From assembly GCA_002256685.1 (NCBI GenBank), contig NQJH01000125.1:1-5686 (forward strand): a DNA stretch of 5,686 nucleotides, given 5' to 3'. This document shows, piece after piece, positions 4,822 through 5,686 of this stretch. The notes below the pieces were generated by a model. That model was not told the DNA's origin and did not search any database. It worked only from the letters and a program-made list of their open reading frames with translations. The first letter of the stretch is position 1, and each line of letters opens with the position of its first letter. The stretch is from Methylococcaceae bacterium NSP1-2 (lineage in GTDB: Bacteria; Pseudomonadota; Gammaproteobacteria; Methylococcales; Methylomonadaceae). Position numbers and translations under genes: made by a program.

Positions 4822-5686
4822 ATGACCGATTATAAATTAACCCACCTGAAAGAACTTGAAGCGGAAAGCATCCACATCATTCGTGAAGTCGCCGCTGAAT
4901 TTGAGCGTCCCGTGATGCTGTATTCTGTTGGCAAAGATTCTGCCGTCATGCTACACCTGACCATGAAAGCGTTTTACCCCGCGAAACCGCCCTTCCCCAT
5001 GATGCACGTTGACACCACATGGAAATTCAAAGAAATGATTGAATTCCGCGATTACATGGTGAAAAAACTGGGGCTAGAACTCATCGTCCACGTTAATCAA
5101 GACGGTATCGATCAAAACATTGGACCATTCACGCACGGCAGTAAAAAACACACCGATGTCATGAAAACCGACGGCTTAAAACAAGCCCTAGACAAATACC
5201 AATTTGATGCTGCTTTTGGTGGCGCGAGACGTGACGAAGAAAAATCCCGTGCTAAAGAACGTGTCTATTCCTTCCGTGATAAAAACCATCGCTGGGATCC
5301 AAAAAATCAACGCCCTGAACTGTGGAACATCTACAACGGTAAAATCGACAAAGGCGAAAGTATCCGCGTATTCCCGTTATCCAACTGGACAGAGTTAGAC
5401 ATCTGGCAATACATCCACCTAGAAAACATCCCCATCGTGCCGTTATATTTCGCCAAAGAACGCCCTGTAGTCAACCGTGATGGTATGTTAATCATGGTCG
5501 ATGATGAACGTATGCCCATCGGTGCAGACGAAAAAGTGGAAATGAAAAAAGTGCGTTTCCGTACCTTAGGCTGTTATCCCTTAACAGGTGCAGTCGAATC
5601 CGAAGCCACCACGCTACCTGAAATTATCCAAGAAATGCTGTTAACCACCACGTCTGAAAGACAAGGACGCTTAATCGACCACGACC
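4822..5686 (+). CDS. cysD: Sulfate adenylyltransferase subunit 2 (partial at 3' end)
   Basis: Open to the window end: 288 full codons without a stop. E. coli CysD has 302 residues, so roughly 15 are missing. CysD carries the ATP-pyrophosphatase (PP-loop) site that joins sulfate and ATP into adenylyl sulfate (APS) plus pyrophosphate; its partner CysN hydrolyses GTP to drive the reaction. Seen: the PP-loop SVGKDS (35-40), MMHVDTTWKF, the FGGARRDEEKSRAKER block, RWDPKNQRPELW, GESIRVFPLSNWTELDIWQY, RFRTLGCYPLTGAVES, and TTSERQGRLIDHD near the end, all hallmarks of CysD. The ATG at 4822 is preceded by a weak TGGA (4812-4815); the conserved N-terminus supports it. Position after its own candidate promoter suggests it is first in a cys operon, with cysN expected immediately downstream. 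In a sulfur oxidiser it would normally serve assimilation, but a dissimilatory link cannot be judged from this window. Confidence 0.96.
   Translation, partial: MTDYKLTHLKELEAESIHIIREVAAEFERPVMLYSVGKDSAVMLHLTMKAFYPAKPPFPMMHVDTTWKFKEMIEFRDYMVKKLGLELIVHVNQDGIDQNIGPFTHGSKKHTDVMKTDGLKQALDKYQFDAAFGGARRDEEKSRAKERVYSFRDKNHRWDPKNQRPELWNIYNGKIDKGESIRVFPLSNWTELDIWQYIHLENIPIVPLYFAKERPVVNRDGMLIMVDDERMPIGADEKVEMKKVRFRTLGCYPLTGAVESEATTLPEIIQEMLLTTTSERQGRLIDHD

Noticed and set aside
5204..5519. Two short frames (plus and minus) inside cysD
   Set aside because: They are shadows of the strongly conserved CysD frame, which continues through the region to the window end.

Overview
This window fits a moderately AT-rich gammaproteobacterium. 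The set of a YgfX-type membrane protein, a second elongation factor G of the EF-G2 type known from Vibrio and Shewanella, and CysD points that way. A sulfur-oxidising Thiotrichales lineage (Beggiatoa or Thiothrix relatives) is my best guess. It rests on overall impression and on the G/T-rich inverted repeat after fusA2, not on a search. Everything that looks real is on the + strand.

Layout. (1) 2-430: a small two-helix membrane protein of the YgfX family, whose start lies at the window edge. (2) 431-730: a 300-base gap without a protein gene. About 200 bases of it look like a structured RNA or mRNA leader, with a good -10 box, a strong hairpin, a mutually exclusive terminator-like hairpin and a T6 run just before the next gene. 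(3) 731-2821: a complete fusA2-type EF-G with an intact GTPase core. (4) 2822-3031: a near-perfect 84-base inverted repeat followed by a T run, probably a dispersed extragenic element that also ends fusA2 transcription, then an AT-rich stretch leading to the next gene. (5) 3032-4621: an unrecognised 529-residue protein with one N-terminal membrane helix, two long Gln-rich coiled coils and a Pro/Glu/Val/Ala-rich tail. The tail carries four copies of a basic-aromatic LKGLYxKF motif, the last at the extreme C-terminus. (6) 4622-4821: a gap with a 10-bp hairpin, an open Cys/Gly-rich minus-strand frame lacking a start, and a candidate cysD promoter. (7) 4822-5686: cysD, the ATP-PP-loop subunit of sulfate adenylyltransferase, cut by the window end about 15 codons before its expected stop.

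The genes do not form one pathway. fusA2 belongs to translation and cysD to sulfate activation; cysN would be expected just beyond the window. ygfX normally sits beside sdhE, which would lie just upstream. Gaps with hairpins separate the genes, so they look like separate transcription units. The two places most worth attention are the fusA2 leader RNA and the LKGLY-repeat coiled-coil protein.
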